Positions 1 to 11,104 of a stretch of 64,000 bases of DNA are shown here, one piece after another (within the stretch, counting starts at the first letter, position 1; each line of letters begins with the position of its first letter). The DNA is from Albifimbria verrucaria (lineage: Eukaryota; Ascomycota; Sordariomycetes; Hypocreales; Stachybotryaceae). The stretch is taken from positions 2,170,001 through 2,234,000 of the forward strand of contig JAHREC010000062.1 of the NCBI GenBank assembly GCA_020081605.1. Reading direction: 5' to 3'. The notes below the pieces were generated by a model that was not told the DNA's origin, made no database searches, and saw only the letters and a list, made by a program, of their open reading frames with translations. A program made the position numbers and the translations under genes.

Positions 1-1
1 G

Positions 2-226
2 GCCTCCGCAACTTGTCAGCTCTACTCGGAGAGGATGAGAGATATCTTTAGCAAGGCATGTCGGCGCAACGACCCGATTTACCTCGAAGACAAGGTGCTA
101 GAACGCCTGCGGGTGGAATCAGACATACACGCAAAGCTGGAAAAGTTGGACAGAGAGGGAAGAAATGACGAATGGGTCGCGGATCAAGTAGCGAAGCTGG
201 TTCGTGAGTGGCAGAAATGGGAATAA
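2..226 (+). CDS. 3' end of an unidentified gene (partial)
   Basis: The frame is open from base 2 and ends at TAA 224-226, giving the last 74 residues of a protein that enters from the left edge. The tail is very rich in charged residues (many K, R, D, E), predicted helical, and ends in WQKWE. I do not recognise the family. The Met at base 35 is probably internal, because the frame stays open upstream to the window edge. It lies about 0.9 kb upstream of ribosomal protein L4 on the same strand. A protein search with the full gene from the neighbouring sequence would identify it. Confidence 0.5.
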   Translation, partial: ASATCQLYSERMRDIFSKACRRNDPIYLEDKVLERLRVESDIHAKLEKLDREGRNDEWVADQVAKLVREWQKWE

Positions 227-988
227 AGCTGGGTGCGAGCGAGCTTGCTAGGATTTACGGTAATGTTTACGAGACAACGACTGAAGTATGTGGAATGATA
301 TGGGATATTAAGGTACGCTGGACTTGATAGAATCGAGTATTATTACTCGGCTTCCGTATTTGTCTTGAACAAGCATACTTTTAGCATGCTTTTATTGATC
401 AGTTATAAAGAGGTTTTGTGGTTAAGTTGGTAGTGTAGCGAGGCTCGATGTGTTGTACGAAGTATTTCCTTAACGACTCGTGTAAAGAAGAGAGCTACGA
501 GGGCAAAGGACAGGTTTATTAAAGTGTTTTGTTTTTACTTTTATTTCATTTTCTGCATAAATACAAATCACGATACATATATTTCTCTCGCCATTGCCTA
601 GATGAAAAAATCATTATAATCGGTCAAGTTGGAGGCATCCATGGGATAAAGTCCATATTGACAAAGAGGTCTCATACATAAGCTCGTTCTGGTGTTTGTA
701 CTCATACATACAAAGATAATGATGAGCAGGCCCTTTACCTTACTTTCCCTAGCACTGTTTATCTCATCCCTCCTTGAGGCATGGTGCCCCTCCTCACACC
801 AGGTACCAACGTACCTTATCCTTATCCAAATCGGTTCACAAGCCCTCACTGTGGACCCACTCCGGTACGTATCTTTCACACTTAGGGTCTCCGCCCACCA
901 GAAAAAAATTCGAGGTGAAATTGACTGGAGCGTCTGTTTGTGGATTGTATCTTCAACACCAAAAACTTCACGCCGTTCGACGTTCGAG
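227..988. other. intergenic region, 3' flank of the left gene and RPL4 promoter
   Basis: No ORF here looks coding; the long minus-strand frames are shadows of the RPL4 region. The first half is AT-rich, as expected for a 3' flank. The segment just before 989 carries the start of the RPL4 leader exon. Confidence 0.5.
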
Positions 989-1080
989 GTGAGTCTTCGT
1001 CCGCGCACCCACGTCTTCCACGACTAGACGCTTCGATCTCGTAGCCATTACTGACCAGGGTTCTCTCTTCCTTTCTCCAG
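989..1080 (+). other. probable 5'-UTR intron of RPL4
   Basis: A donor GAG|GTGAGT at 989, a CTGAC branch-like site near 1051, and a pyrimidine-rich tract ending in CTTTCTCCAG at 1080 lie 20 bp before the RPL4 start codon. Leader introns are common in fungal ribosomal protein genes. Support is sequence consensus only; RNA reads spanning 988/1081 would confirm it. Confidence 0.6.
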
Positions 1081-1100
1081 GTCCAAGTTCTACCTTCACA

Positions 1101-2348
1101 ATGGCTTCGCGACCTACCGTCTCCATCATCGGCAAAGATGGTGCTCCCACCGGAGCCACCCACGCCATTCCCGCCGTCTTCACCAGCCCTATCCGTCCCG
1201 ATATCGTTCAGCAGGTGCACACCGGCATGGCCAAGAACAAGCGCCAGCCCTACTCCGTGAGCGAGAAGGCCGGTCACCAGACCTCTGCTGAGTCTTGGGG
1301 AACTGGTTAGTTGTGCCCTGTACCTTTGGCCAGAGCATTGCGAGTTTTCTAGTCGGAGAATGTGACGAGGGAGACCAGCAAGGCTCTGGCAAAATTTTGC
1401 CAGCAAGTTCGGCGGCTGACGAGAATGAAAAATAGGTCGTGCTGTTGCCCGTATCCCCGTGTCTCCGGTGGTGGTACTCACCGTGCCGGTCAGGCCGCCT
1501 TCGGTAACATGTGCCGTTCCGGTCGCATGTTCGCCCCTACCAAGGTCTGGCGCCGCTGGCACGTCAAGGTCAACCAGGGCCAGAAGTCAGTTTTCCCCTC
1601 AAGCAATCGTAAAATTTTTTTGGGACAATTGGGACTAACAGAAATGCTATAGGCGCTACGCTGTTTGCTCCGCCCTGGCTGCCTCCGCTGCCGCTCCCTC
1701 CTCCTGGCCCGTGGTCACCAGATCATGTCCATCCCTGAGGTTCCCTGGTCGTCGACTCCGAGCTCTTCGAGGGTGCTGCTTTCGCCCGCACTGCCGCTTC
1801 CCTCGGTCTCCTGAAGGCCGTCGGTGCTGGTCCCGATCTGGAGCGCGTCAAGGGCTCCAAGAAGCTCCGCGCCGGTAAGGGTAAGCTCCGTGGCCGCCGC
1901 CACCGCCAGCGCCGTGGTCCCCTGGTCGTCTACGACGCCGAGGTTGACGGCAAGGAGCTCGTCAAGGGCTTCCGCAACATCCCCGGTGTTGAGACCTCCC
2001 CGTCACCGCCCTCAACCTGCTCCAGCTCGCCCCCGGTGGTCACCTTGGCCGCTTCATCGTCTGGACCTCTGCTGCCTTCAAGGCCCTCGACGAGATCTAC
2101 GGCTCCACCACCGAGCCCTCCGCCCACAAGCGCGACTTCCTGGTTCCCTCCAACGTCGTCTCTCAGGCTGATCTGTCCCGTCTGATCAACAGCTCTGAAA
2201 TCCAGAGCTCCCTGCTCGCCCCCAAGGGTGAGGCCGTCACCCGCCGCTCTGCTGTCCAGAAGAAGAACCCTCTGCGCAACAAGCAGGTTATGCTGCGCCT
2301 CAACCCCTACGCCTCAGTCTTCTCAAGGAGTCCCAGAAGAAGCAGTAA
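1101..2348 (+). CDS. RPL4: 60S ribosomal protein L4 (uL4)
   Basis: Component of the large ribosomal subunit; the uL4 family has an internal loop that lines the exit tunnel. Three coding exons: 1101-1305, 1436-1585, 1653-2348. Visible family signatures are [11 protein letters not shown] at the start, [60 protein letters not shown] and KKNPLRNKQ. The introns have GT...AG ends with CTGAC/CTAAC branch sites. The reading frame is interrupted by five one-base losses: in the C run at 1455-1458, near 1699, 1743-1745, 1998-2001 and 2319. Each is corrected by adding one C, and the total then closes in frame at 351 residues. An essential gene cannot be this broken, so these are assembly errors. It is convergent with the aminotransferase, with 248 bp between the two stop codons. 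Confidence 0.95.
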
Positions 2349-2596
2349 ATTTCCAACTTGCTGGGTGTGCAGCGGGCTAGGAGAAATAGGTGATGGTTAT
2401 GATTCGTTTGATATTGGGGCGCAATGGCTTCTGGAAGGTTTAGCTTTCAAATGGAAATCAGATTTGACTGCCGTTACCCCAAAGTTGACTGTTCCTCTAC
2501 TCGTGCATGAGGCATTTGTGGTGCCTAGACATTGCTTGGGCCCATCAAGTCCATTCATAAATCATCTATACTTCTAATCGTATTCACATTGGGTCG

Positions 2597-4640
2597 TTAA
2601 CAACCAATCATGCTTCCAATATTGACCACATCTTCCGCCATCTGTGTAGTGCTTGCTGACTCCATCTCCGCGATGTACTTCTCTATCTCCTCCGCACTCT
2701 TAACCCGCCAGAACTTTTGCACTGCGTTTGCAAATCGTAGCGTGCATGCGTCCACATCCTCGTCGCTAACGGCCGCAAAGCACAAGCGTATGTAAGCCCA
2801 ACCACGCTCAGCTCTGATGGCGTCTGTTGCAGCGAACATGCCTCCCGGTGCTGGGATGATGAGGTGAGGCTTGTGGGTGCAGAACATGGTGAAAGCAGTG
2901 CCAAGCGCAGGACCACTGATGACTGGCAGTTTCTTCCCCTTGGCTTGCCACAGAGGGTGAGTCTCGAAGTGAACCCGGACCCAGACGAACATACCGGCTC
3001 GGGGCCAGTGGAAGGACATTATCTTTGTCTTTGTGATGACGCCCCAGTCCGCATCGGTATCCTGCACGGGGTCGATTGCTTCAGCTGGTATAAGTGATCA
3101 TCCAGAATGGTGCACATTCTTCGCATCCGACGTCCATAGTTCCCACGGAGTCCCTCAAGCCAGCGAACCCAGCCATCCATCTTCCAACCGCTGAAGCTCA
3201 GCTTGTCGCTGCGAGATGTCAAAGCGCGGAACGCCGACATGGCTTCGGGTTGTGAACCTATGATCAACTCCGCGATCATGCCCTGGACAAAGCCAGACGG
3301 CTGCTGAGTCGAGCATTCTGTGATTCTGAAAGGCTTTGTTAGTTAAAGATCGCACACAGGATAGGTATCCTGAGCATTTGGTGACTTACCGCTCTAGACG
3401 CTCGATGAGAGCTGGCTGTGCAGTGATCCAGCCTAGGCGACACCCAGGTGCAACAGTCTTCGAGAAGCTGTCAAGGCGAATGACTCGGCCTTCTTTGTCC
3501 ATGCTCAGGTACGAGGGGACCAAAGAGTCCAGAAACTCATAGCCACTGGACTTGGTAGGAGTGTAAGTCTTGGTCGGTTTGGGTGCTGGTAAGCCACGGC
3601 TCTGAGCCTCGTCGGCAGTGGCCGAGGGATATTGAAGATTCCAGTAAGGGTCGTCCTCTACGATTATGACATCGTACTTGCAGCATATTGCGTACAGTTC
3701 TTCCCGCCTCTCTACAGACAAAAGACTGCTGGTCGGGTTCTGTCCCATGCTGTATTTTGGTCAGCTGAGTGACAGTACAATACGTGGCGGTAGACTCACG
3801 TAACGGTGTACATGAAGTGCGGTCGGCGTCCTTTGCTAGGATCCCAGTTTTCCAGAACATCCTCTAAGCCACCAGGGCCCTTGGCTATCATGCCGACCGC
3901 ATCAGTCTCAACGGGTACAACCTGCACACCCTTGGGCTCAACGGTTGTTGCTGGAACCATGTACACGAATGCTTCACATAGCATGCCGGGACGATCGCGG
4001 ATGTCATGGGTACTGGGAAACCACGGATCGACAAGGAGCTCAGCTACCTTGGAGAAGCCATCCGTGGAGCCGCATGTCAGGATGATTTCAGGTCCATCAA
4101 GATATGGAACATTGGGATGGAGGTGATTCCTCGTGAACTGACGAAGAAAGGACCTCAGCGGGGATATCCTTCGGCGGTTCCATATTGCAGTGCAGTTGAC
4201 AGATCAATCTTCTTTGTCGGATCTGACCCTGGAGCTGCTTTCGGTACTGTGATGTGGAGAGCAGCGGGAGGGTTGGACACTTGGGTGGCAGCGAGCCTGG
4301 CCGCAATCTCCTGGTCCGAGCCCTCCGACGAAGGCGGCCAACGCTCGGGTTTGGCAACTCGAGCCTCTAACGTGTCAAACGGGAAATAATTTTCGTTTGG
4401 AAGTCCTGCAAAACGAAGCGAATTATGGTCAGTGTGGTCCGTTAAGAAATGTAGGCCAGGCTGCGTGGCAGATGAGAGGGGACACGAACCACCCGCGAGA
4501 TTACCAATCCCTGGAATCTGGAAGAACTTATAAAACGCTTTGATCTTGTTCAAACCGCGATTCTTTGTCGTCTGTGAGTAATGATGGGTCAGGTCTGCCG
4601 GTGGTGACAGCGACGCTGAGTGCAGGTTAGAGGATTCCAT
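2597..4640 (-). CDS. PLP-dependent aminotransferase, Aro8 / aromatic amino-acid type
   Basis: Class I/II fold-type I aminotransferase, probably transferring amino groups between aromatic amino acids (or aminoadipate/kynurenine) and 2-oxo acids. Exons on the minus strand: 4640-4490, 4405-3800, 3749-3390, 3325-2597; phases match. Motifs: FKIPGIGNLAGG-like start (here FQIPGIGNLAGG), LPNENYFPFDTLE, ILTCGSTDGF, EDDPYWNLQYP, and SFSKTVAPGCRLGW, which holds the PLP-binding lysine. About 615 residues, longer than yeast Aro8. Two one-base losses break the frame, in the + strand G runs at 3068-3071 and 4160-4163. A TATA-like element lies about 250 bp upstream. Family is clear; exact substrate cannot be told from sequence. 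Confidence 0.88.
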
Positions 4641-5715
4641 GGTTGCGACCAGCCGATGGCGACGCCGATGAGCCGTAATCGCCAGGTCAGTTTAATGTAT
4701 GACTGAGATGATGAACCGCCTGCAAGAGACGGGACAATGCGACCTCTCTTCCATATTTGTACTAGATAGTCTAATCTATCAGTTGGTATATGCGCCAGGT
4801 CCACTTGGCAGGGGTGGAGCGGCCGTTAGGATCGTGGCCAGGGTTGGGGATCAGGCCAGGTGAACGATAGAGATGCCGTTGATCAGTCCTTTATATATGG
4901 GCATATGCTATGAGAGTCTCCGCGTATTCGTTTCTTCAAGACCAGCAAGACGCTAGGCATATTGAAGAAAGTTGAAACTAAGACCTGCTATCCTTGTGTC
5001 CATCAACAATATAGTTAAACCCCGCCCCGAGAGCTTGCTGATGCTTGAAGATAAGAAACTGGGGTCTGAAGGAGGCCGAATGCGCACATTGGTGGCTCGG
5101 AGCAGGTGATCCTTGTCAAAGTCCGATTGAGCGTCATGGATTTTTGCAGACACAAGACTCGAAACCGCCATCGATGCTACGCTTTCCCTCTTGGAAGAGA
5201 ACCCTCCGCTGCAGCCTGAGTTGCCCTGGCCACATGGTAAGCCGATGGTAAGCTGAAATACGGGTGCTTGTGTTAGTTCCGTATCATTTGCGGATATTCT
5301 GACTATTGTCTTCTATCAATCGCACGTGGGTTGTATATTTAAAGTGCAATGTGCTATGACAAGGCACATTATGCCTCTACCCATATTGAGTTGCACAAAG
5401 CGAAGACATTCGTAACGGGCCAGCGTTGTATAATTTCTTTGCCCTGCCAGAAAACGTCCTGAATAGACTGTTAATTTTGGAGCGAATCTCGAGGCGTTCC
5501 TTATTGATCGCTAGGTTTTTTGGCTTCTGCTAACGTGGACTGCGTGTAATCCTTTCGCAACCTCAAGTACTCAAGTCAAGATGCCTCTCATAGTTGATGA
5601 AGCCATGAGATTGAAACCCAATAGAACTCCCAAACCATTTGGATTTCTCCAGCTGACTCAAAGATATGCGCGGGACTGTGGCGATGAATTATCAATATTC
5701 CAAGACGAGGGCACT
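4641..5715. other. intergenic region between the aminotransferase and DUF7580 gene
   Basis: Promoter side of the aminotransferase and 3' flank of the DUF7580 gene. The small ORFs at 4953-5251 and 5581-5772 have no recognisable family and look random. Nothing else seen apart from the TATA-like element listed separately. Confidence 0.4.
4889..4899 (-). promoter_or_regulatory. possible TATA box of the aminotransferase gene
   Basis: On the minus strand this reads CATATATAAAG, a good TATA consensus, about 250 bp upstream of the start codon at 4640. Position and sequence only; no transcription start is known. Confidence 0.3.
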
Positions 5716-7529
5716 TTATCCAGTCTTTACAGATTGTGGTTTCCCTTCCAGTGTGCAAATCAGACTTTCTAGTTCGCAAACAACATCTTTATAGATAGCA
5801 GCTTGAAGCTCCGGCTGGCTGAGGTCTTTTCCAAATCCAAAATCGCAATCCAAGCATTGGCGTGTGATAGCCTGATATCTGGGACCTAGCCGTGAGTCGC
5901 GTTCGGCGAGATCCGCAATCTTCCTCACTTCGACGACGTCGTCCTGGTTGATTGTGCTCCATTGCCCAACTTGGAGCAGAGCTACGCCAAGACTATGCAT
6001 TGTTAGATTACGAATCCCGCATGCAAGCTGGGCGGTGTCCATATCATTGGCATTCTCCACCATAACTATATCTTGCTGTTTCTGCTGCTGCTGTTTTGAA
6101 AGTTCGGTACTGATATGGAGAGTGTCTAAAGAGGCTGCAAGACCTTCATCTGTGCTGAAATAAGATATATCTTGTAACCTCCAATACGGTTGAAGCCAAG
6201 GCGTAGAGTGAAACTGTAAAACGCCTTTTACCAATCTCAAAGCAATTCGGACTTGTTCGGGGACAGATATTGAGCGCTCGACAGGGAGTTGGAAAATCTT
6301 GTCAAGAGGCGAAGGCTTCACGGCTTTTTGCCGAAGCACATCTTATGGTCACACTCTGTGCCACAAGCGGGATAGACATGATGCCTTAAATGGTCAGGTG
6401 TGTCGAGATAACCACCGCATACTGTAGCACTTGATTGGTGGCAGAGATGGGAGCATAAATCCTCAGTTGAGCACAAGTCTTTCAAGGGAGTTAGTGTTGA
6501 TGTAGGCGCAGCTTCTATCGTGGAAACAGCGCTGGAGCTCGAGGAGTCATCAAGGAACATGACTCGTCTTATCTTGTTTGGCCTTCGTTCGTTATCAGAA
6601 TAAGTTCGAGAGTCTGTAATGGTGGTGGAAGGCATTGCAATATGGAGCAACTGGAGATTTTGCGATCGCACCAATAAATCTATTAATCCCCTTATGGTTT
6701 TTCAGTCCTGTCACAAGTAGATATCTCTCAGGATACTTACTCCTCTTGTACTTGGAGGCCGGGCCTTGTGTGGTAACGCACAATCACACGAAGGCTACCG
6801 TCACTTCTTGAGTCCAGCAGCAATCGCACATCGTGACTGGTATGCTGAGCTTGAATGCAAGACCAGAAGTTTCTCAGTGCATCGTAGAAAGATGCCGAGT
6901 ACTGCATAACTTCTCGGTAAAATTGTGGCAGTGGTCTGGATCTTTTGGGTGTTGTTTTAATCTGGCATCGCTGAAGCTTGCTGACCGTCTTCCTCAAGCG
7001 CTTTATTTCTTGGTTTGACTCTTTAAGTCCTTCGATAAAAGATTCGTACTTTGACTTGTTGATCGTCACATCAATCGCTTCCCGTATTTTCTAAGAGGTT
7101 TCAGTTTCTTAATTCTCCGTCGTCTGCCTCCTTAAGCAGGCTTACTCCATTTGATGTGTTATCTGTTGTCTTAGCATCTAGTCCATTGGTGAGCGATGCG
7201 ATTAGATCCTTGACCTCGTCAATTGCTTCACTGAAGGCCGTGTATTTTCTCCCAAGGTGATTTCTAATCTGTTCACTCAACTCCGGAGAGCTCCATCTTG
7301 GATGGTTGGGATTTTCAATGATTGCCTCGGCCTCGTTGGGGTCCAGGAAATCTTGGAACAGCAATTGACATTCGTCAAGAAAGATGTCGGTCTGCGCAGT
7401 GAATTTCTTTCGAAGGCGTTTGATCTCCTTGCCGTGATGCCGTAGTATCTTCAACTTCTTTCTCGCAATGCTTATGCCTGCAATTGCACTCAGGCATATG
7501 GGTGCTATGGCGAGCGCCAGTTCAGCCAT
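5716..7529 (-). CDS. DUF7580-domain fungal protein, function unknown
   Basis: Recognised from its C-terminal half, which resembles the fungal DUF7580 family: a LCxHLCH-type segment, a CGGYLDTPDHLRHHVYP region, KPSPLDKIF, RIALRLVKGVLQFHSTPWLQPYW, and a C-terminal block around QCLDCDFGFG. Exons: 7529-7146, 7090-6741 and about 6679-5716. Intron 1 (7145-7091) is in phase. The N-terminus starts with a hydrophobic segment (residues 1-22, MAELALAIAPICLSAIAGIS) followed by a charged helical region, a layout seen in fungal proteins linked to cell-death or allorecognition genes. One base is missing at 6322-6323, and the exon 2/3 junction needs two more bases to stay in frame, so residues near 6550-6740 are uncertain. 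It is head-to-head with the C2H2 gene at 7837. No biochemical role is known to me. Confidence 0.7.
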
Positions 7530-7836
7530 GATGTGGAAAGCTGTCAGAACGATGGAGCATTGGATTGTTTCTGTGGGTTGCTTCCATGGGATACATCAAT
7601 CAGCTGATTATCAATGCCGGAGCTGATCTCCAGCTGCAGGAAGACGAAAGACATATGGTGGCAGTGCATTCGAGGCAGTGTGAGGGGCCGAATGCAAGGC
7701 TGTCTTGATCAAGCAATTTAAGCCACATCCAGAGACGCTGGAGCCTTATTCGTAAATATCAGTACGACACTGAAGTGAGGGGACACACTCGAAACGAACT
7801 GAAGCTACTCTGACTCTTCGAGAGATCACAAAAGCG
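7530..7836. promoter_or_regulatory. shared divergent promoter of the DUF7580 and C2H2 genes
   Basis: 307 bp separate the two start codons, so both promoters must overlap here. No clear TATA box on either side. The segment at 7600-7700 is mixed in composition with no repeat I could see. Confidence 0.5.
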
Positions 7837-10469
7837 ATGGCCAAAACAAACGATATCATTGAATGGCAGAGAGCGATCAGCCCGGACCGAAATAATGACG
7901 AGCCGCTACTGATCGCTAATCTCTACAAGGCTTGCTCAGCACTCTACGTTGATATTCTGGAGAAGTTGTCCAGTGATCCATCCTTCAAGAAGGAAATTCT
8001 GCTCAGCCTGCAACGGAGTCACAGTTATCTAGTGCTTTGGGCTGATGGGTACTCTGTTAGCAGTGGTTTGCTGGATGCTTCTCTGGACAAGTCAAGGAGG
8101 GCAAAACGCTCAACAATCCGTCTGCTCTGCAGCATTTCCCAAACAATTACCAAGCGTGGGATTTTATAATATCGCTACGAATGAAGAGGTGCTTGCTAAT
8201 AAATAGCAGACCTGCTAAAGATCCTTAGCCGAGATGAGCAGGCCATCTTGCGCGAGAAAGCCACCGTGGTTATCCAAGCGGCAGAAAGATTGAACTACCT
8301 AGCACAACAAGGCGAAACGGATGACTCTGATAGTGACACAGGCAGCGACACATCATCAGTTACCGAAACATCAGACCTGGAAGAAATAGCAGAAGATTTA
8401 CAAACTGATACTGAATGCTTGCTCGATCTAGGCTCAAGATTTAACGAAAACACAGTCGGCCCAGTCATTGCGGAGACAGCAATCGATGCTACGCTACTGA
8501 ACACCTGGAATCCATCCGACAACTTCGTTGATCGTGTCCGCTGGCGATATCCTCTGTGCGAGGTCAAATTAGCTGAGCGACTTGGCAAGGCCAATTGGGC
8601 TCGTGTGATTAGATGCCAGGAAAGAAAGAGCAAAATGACTTGTCATCTCAATCATTGGAAGCACAATCGGAAGCTCTTAAGCCGACCATCAAAATCAGTG
8701 GCTCTACTGGAGGAGGTTCAACGGCATTCAATGATTCCGCTCTCGGCAGCTCAGTCCCTTCAGTTCCGCCCATTGTCTCGACGTCAGCGGCAAGTTTATA
8801 TGCTGAAACTATAGTATCGTATCGTGGTGGTCAAGGAGAGTCTGTCCGAGTGCCCTCACTCCCTGAAGGGGCACTAAAATCCAAGCCATTCGTATGTGTG
8901 GGTTGTGGTGAGACTGTCAAGATGTCGAGTAAGTCGGCATGGAAGTAAGAAGGCCATTCTCATTTCTCCTTCAATGTCTAACCATGTTTAGAAAGCACTT
9001 GTTCTCAGATATTCAGCCGTACGTTTGTGTGGTTCTCGAATGCAATTACGCAAATACACCATTCTCTACTAAGAACGAATGGGAAAATCATGTAGCGGCC
9101 GAACATGACAGTCCCCAACCATCCGAGGGGTTCAATTGCCCAATATGCCAGGACAATCTGAGGAAACCTCCCATACAAATCCGGAGTCATATTGCGAGGC
9201 ATCTAGAAGAGATTGCCTTGACAATTCTTCCTACGAATCCTGATTCTGAGGACGGAACAGACGTTGACTCAGGTCTGGCCTCTTCAGCTTCTAATTTCCA
9301 ATCTCACGTAGATGATGAAGCCCCAGAAATTGAAGACAGCCACACGGACACCACTCCTATTACTCATGGGCTTGAGCGGATACAGAATGGGCTTCTTGAT
9401 CCGTTGCTTAGAAACACAGATTTGGGAGTGCTTCATGGGTGCGTCTCCAGTATCCGCGAAGAGTTACATCTTGGTATGAGTCTCAGAGAGGTGGAGGTTC
9501 TGTTAATCTCCAGGGCAGAGGTAAATGGCCTGTCGTCATCAAAATGGGCGTGTTTTAACGTATCTAGACCTTGGCTCCTACACCTCAAGACTTCCAAAGG
9601 TTTTCTTTGTTTGTTTTGAGTACAATCAAGAATAACCTTACTCAATTTGACGAGTCCAGCAGAATCGCACCGGGTGGGCAGCCCTATGACAAAGAGTATT
9701 TTATCGAGTCAGCAAAATACGTGCTTCGAACAGCACGACGAATGAATTGTGGTAAGCAATTTACAATGGTTTCGACGAGAAGAGGGCGCCGTCATCACTA
9801 CGCAGAACTCTTCACGTGTAAAGAGGCTGGGTGCAACCGGCATTTCAGGGGTTAGAGAATCTGAAACAACATCAGAAGGAAAGAAACCATCAGGATACGC
9901 CTACTCGACCATGGAAATGTCCTGTTCCAACGTGCAGATATCATGAGCAGGGCTGGCCAACAGAAAAAGAGAGGGACCGACATATCGCTGACAAACACTC
10001 AAGTGAGAGTGCAGCAGGTTTCGAATGTCCTTTCAGGCCTTGTCCCTTCATATCGAAGAGAGAGAGCAATTGTAAGCAACATATGGAGAGGATCCACGGT
10101 TGGACGTATGTACGAAGCAAGAGGAATGGTAATAAGGTAACGGACGAGGCCAAAATTATGGACGTGGTCAAGAAGGCAAAAGATGAGGCCAAGAAAAGTA
10201 CGTGTCCCTCTTGAATAGATTGATGACTAGATGAAGATACTTATGTGTACAAGGTAATAGCTCATAGCTTGTTATGCATCCAGGCGGCAGCCAAATCTAG
10301 CAGTTCATATCGGGATTTCTGTCTCACGTTCATTAACTGTATCAAAGAAGCGCTTGTGTATGTCGATATTCAAGAACAAACCAAGTTTGGCCAGCAACCA
10401 TACGATGGTGCATATTTTAATCAACTTGAACGCATGGCTCATGAACTCAGCAAGAAAAGAATTTGGTAA
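7837..10469 (+). CDS. multi-C2H2 zinc-finger protein with duplicated C-terminal module
   Basis: Five exons with matching phases: 7837-8155, 8207-8944, 8992-9520, 9568-10197, 10291-10469; about 798 residues once two lost bases (8616-8617 and about 9846) are allowed for. Layout: an N-terminal helical region of the kind found in fungal C2H2 proteins, an acidic Ser/Asp tract (about 8320-8400), a first zinc-finger group at 8890-9220 (KPFVCVGC, QPYVCVVLEC, FNCPICQD, HIARHLEEIAL), then a second group at 9815-10110 (FTCKEAGC, WKCPVPTC, FECPFRPC, each with paired His). The second group looks like classical nucleic-acid-binding fingers. A roughly 55-residue module occurs twice, before and after this group. 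Role unknown; likely nuclear. It is divergently paired with the DUF7580 gene. Confidence 0.72.
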
Positions 10470-11104
10470 AACCTGAGGGTTCGGTACGGCAGGTGGTGCA
10501 GACCAGTATTCATAGATATTCCAGCTCAAGATCTTGAGCCATCAATTGCTATATCGTGCCCAATATTTAAATGGCAACGAGATATGCGTACAGATAGGAA
10601 GCTGTAATGGATAGAATACGTACCAGAGTAGATGAAATCGCGTAATACCGGATAGATATGTAAGTATATGGCTAATTACACGATGACACGGGGTCAAATC
10701 ACATCCTTCCCAACCTTGGCGTCGGTCGGGTTCAATGGTTAAAGTATTCTGGGTTATTTTTACTCGCTCCCAAGAACTTCGAAAGGCAGGGAGCAAGAAA
10801 TTACAAGTAACATATGTATTCGATGTAAAAGTCTGTAATAATGCGAGATTGCCTCAACTCAGATGACAACATTCTAGCAATGATGTAATTATTTTATTGC
10901 ATAAATCTATCTCTATAATATTGCCTATTGAAAATGTTAGAGGCATAACTGTATTCGCATGTGGATTTGAGATCATACAACGAGATTGTCTTTTGTTTGC
11001 TAAATATCGGGCACCATTCATTCTTTGACCATAGAATTATTTAGTAGTGAGGCTATCGAGTTTGAGATTTAGCTATTCTTATTACTTCATCAGTGTATTT
11101 CGGG
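10470..11104. other. AT-rich intergenic region
   Basis: Converging 3' flanks of the C2H2 gene and the monooxygenase. Clearly AT-richer than the rest of the window. No ORF, RNA gene or repeat that I can support. Confidence 0.5.

Noticed and set aside
1101..2348. RPL4 as a pseudogene
   Set aside because: Five breaks but perfect protein conservation between them, as in all other genes; artefact is simpler.
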